Part shown: one piece after another, positions 11,555 to 22,556 of the stretch
Layout of the letters: every line of letters begins with the position of its first letter
Position numbering within the stretch: the first letter of the stretch is position 1
Origin: Portulaca oleracea
Taxonomy: Eukaryota > Streptophyta > Magnoliopsida > Caryophyllales > Portulacaceae
DNA length: 64,000 nucleotides
Reading direction: 5' to 3'
Assembly (NCBI GenBank): GCA_029582165.1
Contig: CM055875.1
Location: 255,501 to 319,500 of the forward strand
Position numbers and translations under genes: made by a program
The notes under the pieces: model-generated
The model's database searches: none
What the model was told of the DNA's origin: nothing
Seen by the model: only the letters and a program-made list of their open reading frames with translations

Positions 11555-11870
11555 CCTGAGGCGACTGTTACTATCGGTCGCAAAATGGCTTTGCTCGGTC
11601 ATTGCGGCGAGCGGCCGATATCGGCGACCGTACGTGTCGGTGCATATCCGTCGTTTAGCGAACCGGCCGATCGTGTCGGTCGCCAAACATGCGACCGATA
11701 TCGATGCGGCGACCGTCACGTCGTCCGATTATCGATCGCCCGTTTATCAGATCGCCGCTACTTATCAATCGCGAATTTAGCGATTGATACAGTATCGGTC
11801 GCTATTTATCGATCGCAAAATAGCGACTAATAACCAACGACTGATATGTATCGGTCGCACATTACAATTT
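11555..11870. repeat. CACTA left subterminal repeat array
   Basis: Many copies of a TATCGGTCGC / GCGACCGATA core in both orientations lie between 11572 and 11860. The same core is dense at 17930-18100 on the other side. Such arrays bind the transposase or its partner in CACTA elements, so the role here is inferred from family knowledge. Confidence 0.75.
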
Positions 11871-11961
11871 AAATTTATTTTAAAATATTCTGGATTAAAT
11901 CGAATAGGTTATAACCATACTGTATTTGTCGACATATCGATCGCTGCTATTTTTATATTAT

Positions 11962-12165
<204 letters not shown>

Positions 12166-12755
12166 CGCTTAGTTTTTCACCTGTCTATTTCATACATAAC
12201 ATACTAAACATATATAATATTAAACCATTAACGCATAACTAAAAGTTCATATATATATATAATAGCTAAAAGTTCATAACTAAAATTCAATCTGAGTTTA
12301 TAACTAAAACACAACTTAAAAGTGCATAAGTTCAAGGTTAATGAGGGAATTGCGGGGATCCTGATAAGTTTAGATATTGAGATAGGGACGAAGAACTACC
12401 GCCTTGTTGTTGAGATTGGACAACTTGTGTCAATTGACTTTGAATCTGTGAGATGGCGGATGTGTGAGCAGCAAGTTGATCCCGCATAATAGCATCGATG
12501 GGCGGAGTTGCGCGAGGATGCCTCAAGAAGAAGAAGCGCCTGAGTACGGGGTGGAGTATCATAGAAATGCAGTCGCACTCCCAAGACCATAGACAGCATG
12601 GTCTTTGGGTTTGTACCCCCCTGCCAGTTGCAAGTACAACTCCCTAGCTTCCAGGGAGTTCTCAATTATGCCACGCTCCTCACACATTTGGCGAAAAGTT
12701 GCCTGCAATCATTCATACATAAGTAGCGAACACAATAAAACTTAAAACACAACTT
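12166..12755. other. CACTA internal non-coding region
   Basis: After the microsatellite, sequence at about 12340-12720 reads in several minus-strand frames with Gln/Ser-rich stretches (SQIQSQLTQVVQSQQQGG). This may be a degraded 3' exon of the CACTA gene set. No domain was recognised. Confidence 0.35.
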
Positions 12756-13320
12756 AAACCATTCACGGCCACACGCCGGAGTTCAAATACAATCCAAACA
12801 CACATAAACCATTCACGGCCACACGCTGGAGTTCAAATACAATCCAAACACAAGTTAAACCATTCACGGCCACACGCCGGAGTTCAAATACTATGCAAAC
12901 ACAACTTAAACCATTCACGGCCACACGCCGGAGTTCAAATACAATGCAAACACACATAAAACATGCACGGCCACACGCCGGAGTTCAAATACAATCCAAA
13001 CACAACTTAAACCATTCACGGCCACACGCCGGAGTTCAAATACAATGCAAACACACTTAAACCATTCACGGCCACACGCCGGAGTTCAAATACAATGCAA
13101 ACACATATAAAACATGCACGGCTACACGCCGGAGTTCAAATACAATCCAAACACAACTTAAACCATTCACGGCCACACGCCGGAGTTCAAATACAATGCA
13201 AACACACATAAAACATGCACGGCCACACGCCGGAGTTCAAATACAATCCAAACACAACTTAAACCATTCACGGCCACACGCCAGAGTTCAAATACAATGC
13301 AAACACACATAAAACATGCA
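12756..13320. repeat. Minisatellite, ~11 copies of a 50-51 bp unit
   Basis: Units start at 12756, 12806, 12857, 12908, 12958, 13009, 13059, 13110, 13160, 13211 and 13261, each with the core CGGCCACACGCCGGAGTTCA. Two unit subtypes (ACCATTCACGG and ACATGCACGG starts) roughly alternate. The array lies at the 3' side of the TNP2 reading frame, which runs into it out of register with the family sequence, so it appears to have replaced or interrupted the transposase C-terminus. Confidence 0.95.
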
Positions 13321-15058
13321 CGGTCCCTACGCGAGTTCTTATCATCCTTGGTCTTGCCTTTGACACTCATGATTGTATTCAACACTTGATCAAATACATT
13401 CTTCTCAACATGCATGACATCCAAGTTGTGTCGGATTTTAAGATCTTTCCAATACGGCAACTCCCAAAATATGCTTCTCTTGTCCCAATTGTGAGACTCT
13501 AAATAACCATCAACACGGTTATGTTGTTCCGTGGAGCTCGGGAAATTACATACACGATCCCAAATTTGTTCCCCACTCAATCGAGGGGGTGGAGGTGAAT
13601 TTTCTTCCTTATTCTTTGAGAAAGCGCTCTTATTTTTTCGAAATGGATGGTTCTCTGGGAGAAATTGTCTATGGCAATCGAACCAAGAATGTTTCCTACC
13701 ATGTTGTAGCCATCTAGCCTTTGTGTTCTCCATACAGTAGGGACAAGACATTTTCCCTGTTGTGGTCCAACTAGAGAATATTCCATATGCCGGAAAATCG
13801 CTTATGGTCCACAACACGGATGCCTTCATTTTAAAATTTTGCTTCTTGGAGACATCATATGTGTCAATCCCAACCTCCCATAAATGTTTCAACTCATCGA
13901 TTAACGGTTGCAAGTAGACATCAAGATTGCCCTTTGGACTTTTCGGCCCAGAATTATGAGTCGAAACAAGTACTGTTTCTTCATGCACAACCAAGGCGGC
14001 AAATTATATGGAGTTGCAATCACCGGCCAACATGAATACGTCTGACCGAAACTGCCGAAAGGTGCAAAACCATCTGTGCATAGCCCCAACCGTACGTTTC
14101 TGGGTTCGGACGCAAATTCCTTATGAAGGGCATCAAAATGCTTCCACGCTTCACTATCACACGGATGAACCATAGTTCCATCTTCACGTGCATTCGTTGA
14201 GTGCCAGCTCATGTGCTCCGCAGATGTCTTAGTAGCATACAATCTTTGCAACCTCGGCCCGATTGGGAAGTAAATCAATTGCTTGTGTGCAATGCGTTTC
14301 CCACGCAACGTCGTTTTAGCATACCTATCGGCTCCACATTGGTCACACTTATCTAAGTCGGCTTTCTCCTTCCAAAACAACACGCGCCCATTGGGACACG
14401 CGTTGATTCTCTCATGTGGAAGTTCTAAAGCACCAAGCAATTTCTTCGCTTGATAGTAAGTGTTTGTCATCTCATTGCCAGGGGGACATACGTCTTTCAT
14501 CAACGCTAACAGACTGTCCACGGCTTTATTTGGGAGATTGTACTCACATTTTATGTTAATCATCCGTGAGACAACCGACAACAAAGACGTGTCGCTACCT
14601 TCATAAAGAGGCTTTTTGGAGGCATCGAGCATTTCTAAGAACTTCTTAGTCCCTTCCTCTGGCTCATCTTCCCTCGTATCATCCCCGCAACTCAAAGGCA
14701 TATGGCCCATGGCATCGGTGATCATTTCTTGCATAGTGTTGACACCTCCAGTACTAGAAGACTCATCAACCACAGTGTTAAGAGTTTGACCACTACCCTC
14801 GAGAGTGGCAAAACTCTCCCCGTGACTTATCCAAACATGATAATTTGGCCGAAAGCCGTGTTTGTACAAATGTAGCTTTACAATATCCTCATCAATGTAC
14901 TTCAAGTTTTTACATTTGCTACAAGGACACCTAAGTTTACCCAAACTACTCCATTGTTTTGCAACAGGTATAAATTCTTCATTCACCCTACGTACGAATT
15001 CCACACTAAGATATTCACCATCATGTCTTTCATACATCCATTTTCTACTACTCTCCAT
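13321..15058 (-). pseudogene. CACTA TNP2-like transposase, disrupted
   Basis: The likely start is the ATG at 15058 (MESSRKWMYERHDGEYLS). This opens the transposase-associated domain, followed by the zinc-ligand-rich CPCSKCKNLKYID and HLYKHGFRPNYHVW. The Tnp2 core follows with RLQRLYATKTSAEHMSWH and LCTDGFAPFGSFGQ. Near 13950-13990 a frameshift follows NLPPWLCMKK. The other frame continues with VYLQPLIDELKHLWEVGIDT, CPYCMENTKARWL and RHNLDVMHVEKNVFD. The coding part ends in the minisatellite near 13320, well short of a full-length TNP2. Family knowledge: TNP2 cuts at CACTA ends. The gene sits within perfect CACTA termini, but the frameshift and lost C-terminus argue that it is inactive. Confidence 0.9.
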
Positions 15059-15188
15059 TATGTATTTAGCTGCATACAATGTATACATTATTGTAAGGGA
15101 TTAAGTCACAATTAATTAAAGCAAATACATAATTTCCATGAATATAGTCTTTTTGACATCTACAACTAAGTTATGTCACCAGTCAAGA

Positions 15189-15817
15189 GGATCCTGCTAT
15201 TATACAAGTAGAGTGTGTTTGTTCCTGTTAATATATGATTGAAAATGACTTTCATGAGTCGTATCACTCTCCTTTATTTATGCAGTTCACCAAAAGTAGC
15301 GCAATCTCAGCGGTGAAATTGCGCGAGGTCTATAGTGCTTTGGGAGTTAGAGCGTATCAGTTCGATACAATGCGGTGTTTCTATTGTGCGACTGGTGGGC
15401 ATCAAGACAAGGTGGGAATGAGAGAAGCTTATAGTAAGGGGTTTAATAGAAATCGTGTTGGGCTTTCTTGCATATAAGATTCATATATCCTTCAAAGCAT
15501 CGTGTCTTACTTTGATGGACCTACGAATCTTACATGCAAGAAAGCCTAAGACGATTTCTATTAGACCCCTTACTATAAGCTTCTCTCTCATTCCCACCTT
15601 GTCTTGATGCCCACCGCATTAACAAAGGCATTGTATTGAATCTGATACGCTTCTAACTCCCAAAGCACTATCGACCTCGCGCAATTTCACTGCTGAGATT
15701 GCGATACCTTTTGGTGAACAAGACAAATAAAGGAGAGTCGATACGACTCGTGATAGTCATTTTTAAACATAGATTTTCAGGTCACAAACACACTCTACTT
15801 GTACACTAACAGGATCC
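15189..15817. repeat. Long inverted-repeat hairpin element, copy 2 (inside CACTA)
   Basis: Arms of about 305 bp (15189-15497 and 15509-15817) are bounded by GGATCC and separated by roughly 11 bp. The sequence is clearly related to the hairpin in the MULE PMD introns. The flanking bases also match: 15150-15190 pairs with the reverse complement of 8022-8075. The element is therefore larger than the hairpin and lies flipped relative to copy 1. Confidence 0.85.
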
Positions 15818-16700
15818 AAACTCAACCTGTTTTCATGACATCTATAACTAAGATACTACAAACTAAGTTACTAAATGGATGTGACATAATTAATAATAAT
15901 TAATGTCTGCATTTGGAGTTATGAGTAATTAAGTTAGAAAATAGGTTAGATTAGCAACAAGTTTATGCTACCAACTTCGTTGGATAACTTAATCAAAGGC
16001 AAGTCTCTAAATGCCAATTCAACCTTGGTGTGATGAACAAGTTGTCGGAGCTATATGTACGGGTAATCAACCGGTTGTGACGTAGCAAATGTCGATCGTT
16101 TTACATTTAGTATCCCAACCAACTTTCTAAATAACACCAAATAAATGAAGATTGAGTTCTTTGGTGTTCATTTTAAAACTGGTTGGGATGCTAAAAATAA
16201 CAATCGACATTTGCTACATCACAAGTGGTTGATCACCCATACATATAACTCCGACAACTTGTTCATCACAACAAGGTTGAATTGGCATTTAGAGATTTGC
16301 ATTTGATTAAGTTATCCAACGAAGTTGGCAGTCGCGTAAATTCATTCCTAATCAAACATAATAACTAACTCACTTACTAATAACTACCAAAATCATCCAC
16401 AACTAAAACTAAGCTACTTAAATAGTTGTTGAGTACTTACGTAGCAACTTGTTGTTGATTACGTAAATGGACGTGACATAATTATTTACAATTTGTGTCT
16501 CCATTTGGAGTTATAAGTAATTAAGTTAGCAATTAGGTTGGGTTAGCAAAAAATTTACGCTACCAACTTAATAGGCTAACTTAATTAAGTTAAGCAACGA
16601 AGTTGGCAGTCGTGTAAATTTGTTCCAAACCAACCATAATAACTAACTCACTTATTAATCTACCAAAACCATTCATACTCAACCTTAACTTATAACCTAT
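15818..16700. repeat. Second palindrome and related inverted repeats
   Basis: Arms at about 15967-16140 and 16155-16335 are complementary around a centre near 16147, sharing 'aatgccaattcaacctt' and 'acaacttgttcatcac'. A weaker related copy (phrases TTGGAGTTATRAGTAATTAA and AACGAAGTTGGCAGTCG) follows at about 16440-16640. No gene is seen. Confidence 0.75.
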
Positions 16701-17600
16701 AAAACTAACCCACTTCATTTAACTAAATATTTAATTAAACTTAACTCAAATTTATAACTAAATTAATTTAATTTAATTAACCAAACATATACAATCAATT
16801 AACCCTAACCACAGCCCTAACCCACACAAATTAAACATCCTATAATAAATTAAACTAATTATTCATAACCTTGTAAACCCTAAACATCAATATTCTAACT
16901 TTAATTTCAAGTCATAACAACATAATAAACTATAAGCATTCATAATAAACCCTTTCAAGCCCTAACAAACAACAATATTCTAACATTAATTTCAAGTCCT
17001 AACAACATAATACAATAATAAATTATAAGCATTCATAATAAACCCTAAAAATTTACATTCAAAACATACATTATTCTAAATTTGAATTTCAAACCATAAC
17101 CAAACTAAAATTACTCAAGGAAATTACTCAAATTCACTCTAAAAATTTACATTCAAAATACAATTCTAAATCCAATTTCAAACCCTAATCTTGACTAACA
17201 CTAAACACTACCCTAAATTTGAATATCTAACCATAACCACACTAAAATTACTCAAATAAATTACTCTAATACAACAATATATATGAATTTTAAAATTAAA
17301 CATCAACAATTTAACATCATATACTCTTACTTTACTAACCAACAATAATCTAACTTTAATTTCAAACTCTAACATCCTAACACTATAATAAACTCCAAAC
17401 ATTCATAATTCACCCTAAAAATTTACATTCAAAACACAATTCTAAATTGAATTTCAAACCCTAAACTTGACTAACACTAAACACTACCATAAATTTAAAT
17501 TTCAAACAATAACCACACTAAAATTACTCAACTAAATTACTCATATACAACGATATATATGAATTTTACAATTAAAAATCAACAATTTAACTACAAAAAT
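16701..17600. repeat. AT-rich region with a ~180-bp direct duplication
   Basis: Segments at about 17137-17320 and 17412-17590 are direct copies (shared phrase CTTGACTAACACTAAACACT), offset by about 275 bp. Shorter forms occur at 17040-17130. CCCTAA-like motifs are frequent, but no gene is supported. Confidence 0.7.
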
Positions 17601-17919
17601 TAATTAGGGGACTCACATTGGTGGTTGCCGGAGATGTTGGCGTCGGTGGTTGCGGAATCGTATGCGACGGTCGTCGGTGGTCGCAGCGATGTCGGCGCGT
17701 TAACGGTGGCGGAGTGAAGGTGGTTGGGGCGGTGGTCAGTCGTCGGTGGTCGCAGTGAGAGGAACGACGAGATAGAGAGAGAGAGTAAGCAGCGTCGAAT
17801 GTTTGAGATTCGCCTGTCGCATTAAAGGCGCGATGACCGATACGCAAATGATCGACATCAGACGGCGCCGCTCAGCGACTGATAGAAAGTCAGACGAAGT
17901 TAATATTACCGTTGAAGAA

Positions 17920-18127
17920 TTTATTGAACCGCGCGACCGATATCCAGCGGCCGATATGGTATCGGTCGCTGGACTAGCGACCGATATGGAGAGATTTGCG
18001 ACCGATACCATATCGGTCGCTGATTAGCGACCGATACAGTATCGGTCGCTATGTATCGGTCGCCCGTGTCGATTAGAGCGAATCGGTCGCTTTGGGCCGG
18101 TCGCCGTAGACGTTTCATGTTGTAGTG
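17920..18127. repeat. CACTA right subterminal repeat array
   Basis: Dense GCGACCGATA / TATCGGTCGC cores in both orientations run up to the TGTTGTAGTG end. They match the left array at 11555-11870. Confidence 0.75.
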
Positions 18128-19256
18128 GGAGGTGCTCGACCGTCGGAAAAAAAACCAGGGGAGGCTGGAGTTCTTACTGGCGACGATGAAGACCACCATG
18201 GTGGTGGCTGCGACGGGTCGGGTCGCGAAACTGGGTATGGTGGGTTTTCTGTGCGTTTTTTAGCAGTGTTTCAGGGCGGTTTTAGGGTGTTTTCCAGCGT
18301 GTTTTCGACCCCAACAAGGTAATAATTTAGATTGATGAATTTGGGTTGTGGATGTAAGTTTTGATTCGATTTTGGGGTTGGGTGTTGATTTGAAATTTGA
18401 GATATGGGTATGAGTGTTTGGGTGGATTTTGGATGGGTTTGATTTGAATTCCAGAGACGGAGGTGTATGGTGGTTTGGGTGGTGGTAGAGGTGGCGGTTG
18501 TTGGGTGGCCTTATTGGTGGTCGAATGGTGGTGTATTGATGGTGGACGAATAGGAAGAAGAAGATGGTGATTATGGTGATGGTGTTTAATGTTGATTGGA
18601 TTGTTATTTATAGTTAATTTTTGTAGGCTAATAGCTTTGATGAGTCACCCCTATTTGTTTTGCTGTCAAAAGGAGAGAAGAGGAGCAATTTAATTTTGCC
18701 ATGGAAATTGAGAAATGAAGCCATTAGTGAAAGCTTGAAGAAGAAGATGAGGAGTATGATAGGATGAGATGGGTGGTGGTGGAGTTAGCTTTCATCAAAA
18801 TCAAGTAAAGCAAAATATAAACTAATAGTATTTTAAAAATCAATTAAAATATGTGAAATATGAAATATAAAATAGTATTACTACTTTGATAATATAAAAA
18901 TAATACATTTATAAATATCATTTTGCACAAAATAAGGAAAATGTGCATAAAAAGATTAATTTATAAAATTGTAAGGGAAATGTGTGAAATATGTGAAATG
19001 TGTAGAATATAAAATAATATTACTATTTTGCAAATTAATAAGTAGAATATGAAAAATGGCATAAAATCTAATAATTTATAAAATTTAGAAATTAATAAGA
19101 GCTAAAATTTAACTATTAAAATTACTCATATTAGAGTAAATATAATTAATTGAAAAGTAAAGAGAATGTAGCTAATTAAGTCAAATAATGCACAATAATT
19201 GAAATTAAATTTTTAATTAGCATAATAAATAAAGCTTAAAAATATGGGATGTTACA

Positions 19257-19276
19257 GCCTTCCCCCCTTAAAATAA
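19257..19276 (-). promoter_or_regulatory. Polypurine tract of the LTR retrotransposon
   Basis: On the minus strand the internal region ends AAGGGGGGAAGGC directly before the 3' LTR (TGTAAC at 19256). Such a purine run primes plus-strand DNA synthesis. The adjacent AAGTTTCGAGGACGAAAC resembles the 3' end of gypsy pol genes. Confidence 0.8.
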
Positions 19277-19685
19277 GTTTCGTCCTCGAAACTTGAATTA
19301 AACGGTGATGAAAATAGTACGAAAAAGGTTTGACGCCCGGAAAGGAAGCACACAACTTGGTTGATCCTTATGGTGGCCAGCCATAAAAATTTCCCCAAGC
19401 CACGTAACTTGGCTTTCCTGGTTAAAATAAATATATATACAGTACTGTGGAAACTTTGGTGGACTCAGTCAACATTTTTCACAAATAAACAATAATAAAG
19501 TACGATATGTCTAGTAAGTAAGCATATACATGTAGTGAACAAATTTGAAAATGGATATATACATATGAATCGGAATCAATTGGTAGGCATGCAAGTACTG
19601 AACGCACTCATATAATAACACAATTGTAACTACTCTTACCATACGGTGAACTTCATGTGGTTTTAACTTCCTAGGTGCGGGGTCC
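19277..19685 (-). other. Retrotransposon internal region without recognisable gene
   Basis: This lies between the purine tract and the gag remnant. Apart from the pol-3'-end-like phrase next to the purine tract, no RT, RNase H or integrase motif is visible, so nearly all of pol has been lost. Confidence 0.5.
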
Positions 19686-20753
19686 GGGAATTGGTTTCAC
19701 CTTTCCTTGCTTTACTGCTTCGGCTCGTTTAGGACAACTACCTATCTTATGCTCGGGACTAGCACATCAAAAACACACATTTTTTCCTTTTCTACACTCA
19801 GCTGTAATATGGTTTCTAAGTCCACACTTTTGATAAGGCTCGGTATGCCTAATGTTTCCTCCCAAGTCTTCATAAATATACCTCTTAGAAGAGCTAGAAT
19901 TTCCATCTCCCTCCATTTTTCATTTATTCTCCCCTTGACTTTTACCTCGAAGCTCAATAAACACTCTTTCAACATCTGCCGCTTTGTCATATTGGTCCTG
20001 ATATGTACCAATAAATTGGCCTGCTAGATGATAACGTATATAATCTGCAAGTCCTCCTTCAAATCTAGTCATTTTTAGTCTTTCATTAACCACAAAATCA
20101 GGAGCAAAACGTGCTAATTCCATAAATTTCTCAGCATACTCCAAAACAGACATTTTCTCCCCTTGCTTTAAATTCATAAACTCGTTCTCTTTTTGACGTT
20201 GAAGGGCTATTGGATAAAACTATTGCCTCAATATTTTCACAAACTTCTCCTAATTAAATCCTGGTTCATATTGTCTCTCACGAACTGTATTCCACCAAAT
20301 ATCTGCTTGACCTTCCAGATAAAATGCTCCAATACTTACTTTTCTACTCTCGGGGACTTGGACAACCTCAAAAATCTTTTCCATGGACCTAATCCAATCC
20401 TCCAACTTAACAGGGTCAACTTTACCATCATAGGTTCTCGGGTTTTGTTTGGCTACCCTCTCAATAAGTTTGCTACCGTTCCCCTCCTGATTTCTAGGTT
20501 GATCTCCCAACTTCTTAAGCAACTCAACAAACAATTGACCCATCATATTGAAATCTAGACCCATAGGGTTGACATTTTGAACTTGTGAGGTATTTACTGG
20601 GCTTTCTCGTGAATAAGGTGGGGTTTGGTCATAGGGTTGAGGGTAATAAGCGATGTGGTTGTGACCATTAGCTTCACTCCCTTGCTCCGACATTCTGACA
20701 ATTAAAGACTCATTTAGGTCGGGTTGGTTGTGTTGGGCTATTAATACTAACAT
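19686..20753 (-). pseudogene. Retrotransposon gag, degenerate
   Basis: From 20753 the frame gives a Gln/Pro-rich start, then a retrotransposon gag domain with KLEDWIRSMEKIFEVVQVPE and FYLEGQADIWWNTVRER. Two in-frame TAG codons lie near 20215-20250, one at a position where Trp is expected. The same frame resumes with MSVLEYAEKFMELARFAPDF and FEGGLADYIRYHLAGQF. A frameshift follows, and two CCHC-like knuckles are readable near 19710-19850: QKCGLRNHITAEC lacks its first cysteine, and the second contains a stop. Gag packages retroelement RNA. With these lesions the copy is not expected to make full-length protein. It is the only coding remnant in this element. Confidence 0.88.
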
Positions 20754-21957
20754 GCTTCATGAGTGTACTATACATGTCTCAATGAATAATTAAAAGTAAA
20801 TTCATAATGAAAGATGGTTCAGGTAGTTTTGGAAATCCAATGATGCATGATTTTGAAAATATGCCCCAATAATATGTTAAAATGACTTGTAATGCAAATA
20901 ATCGTAAATCAAATATCACCAACTAATAAACATAACAATTTGGGAATCAATTTAGGGATTTGTAAATTTCAGGTAGCATGTAAACAGTAGCGATAATTCA
21001 CATGTCATGCTTATTTGAATAAATAATGCATGTGAAGTTCAAGTAATTTAATCAATCATGAAAATAGGCGCATATATATTAATGAAATGCATCACACAAA
21101 ATTCAAGCAGGCATATCATTTGTCAACAAGTCATAAAATGATATGAGCATGTTTTCACATAAATTTTATATATAAAATAAAAAAAAAAACTCATCACGTA
21201 TCATGAAATATCATATGATGACAAGTCAAACTGACATTATTCTAAACTTGACTTTCCCATGTAACAACCCGATTCATATGAATATATAATTATGGTTAGA
21301 AAGAGGAAAGCAATTATTTCATGCATCTAACACACATAATGACGATCTCAAAAGTAATTAATAGACTATCCAATATTTCATGTACCAAAATCCAATATAA
21401 TTTAGTAACACATGCCATGAATAATTATCAATATTGAAACATGAGTCAAAAGACTCAAAACAAATGATAATTAGCATGCATGCAGGAATTACTGCAAGAC
21501 TTTATAATTGTAAGATGACTAAACACATATATATACACATATATACATGTGCTAAGGAATAGACCACCATATTTAAGAAAACATAAAGTATGACCCCGTG
21601 AATTTAATAAATTAATATTTGACAGTTATTTCTCAAGTCATGTTGTATATTCAATTATTTCATAAATGTCTAATCACTTATTCACATGAACATAATTATA
21701 AAGCTACATGATATCAAAAATTTATCGAGTATAACAAAGCTCACACAAGCATATTTATTTAACAACGTACTTCTAAATATTATCTCATAGTAATTCACAT
21801 AATTTGCATGCTCATAAATCACATGGACATAGAACAAGGGGGTTAGTAAACTTAAACAAGCAAAATAAAATACTAACCCAAGGCCCGCAATCTCTCACCT
21901 ATGTCTACAAATTTTATTTTCCAAATTTTATATTTTATTAAACCCTATGGCTCGACC
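20754..21957 (-). other. Long 5' leader of the retrotransposon
   Basis: About 1.2 kb of AT-rich sequence lies between the primer binding site and gag on the minus strand. It has many ATG triplets but no sustained reading frame. Long leaders are common in plant gypsy elements. Confidence 0.6.
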
Positions 21958-21969
21958 GCTCTGATACCA
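21958..21969 (-). promoter_or_regulatory. Primer binding site, initiator tRNA-Met type
   Basis: The minus strand reads TGGTATCAGAGC two bases downstream of the 5' LTR end. This matches the 3' end of plant initiator methionine tRNA and primes minus-strand synthesis. It fixes the element's orientation. Confidence 0.92.
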
Positions 21970-22556
21970 GCTGTAACGCCCCGACTTTTGGGGTATTACT
22001 TAACAATATTTTAATCCATTTAATCTTGATTTAGCGGAAGTGTATTTAAAAGCCGAGAGCGCTACGCCGCTTTCCCAAGAGGAAAAACAAGGCTTTTGCT
22101 ATGAAAATAACTGAAAATAGAAATATATTTCATAAAGGAAAATTTTAGAAAATAAAAAGGTTGTTCAACTACAATGAAAAATATTCAAACGTGCGGTCAA
22201 ATTAAAGAAGTGAGCCAACTATTAATATTGAAACTTAAAAACTAATAAACTATGTGGCGGCCTGATTTGCTAGATGAGTTATCCTTGCCACGAATCAGCC
22301 CAAAATGTCCCGTTGATACCTAAAAACAAAACATTTGAAAACATGGAGAAAAATGAGACGGAGCTCAATATATTCGACACTGTAATGTAAAAACGTTTTA
22401 AAACAAATAGTTTTATTGGGGCCCAGTGTAAATTCATTTTGAAATGAGGGAGAGGAGAATATGCTCAAACAGTTGCAGGTTATTATCTGAATGTGGAACT
22501 CTGCCCAAATAATATTAATAAAATAATAACAATTGTAATAAAGTAGGATCTCAAAA

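Noticed and set aside
12756..13320. Regularly spaced repeats resembling a CRISPR array
   Set aside because: Units are contiguous 50-51 bp copies with no unique spacers, in a plant CACTA transposon; this is a minisatellite.
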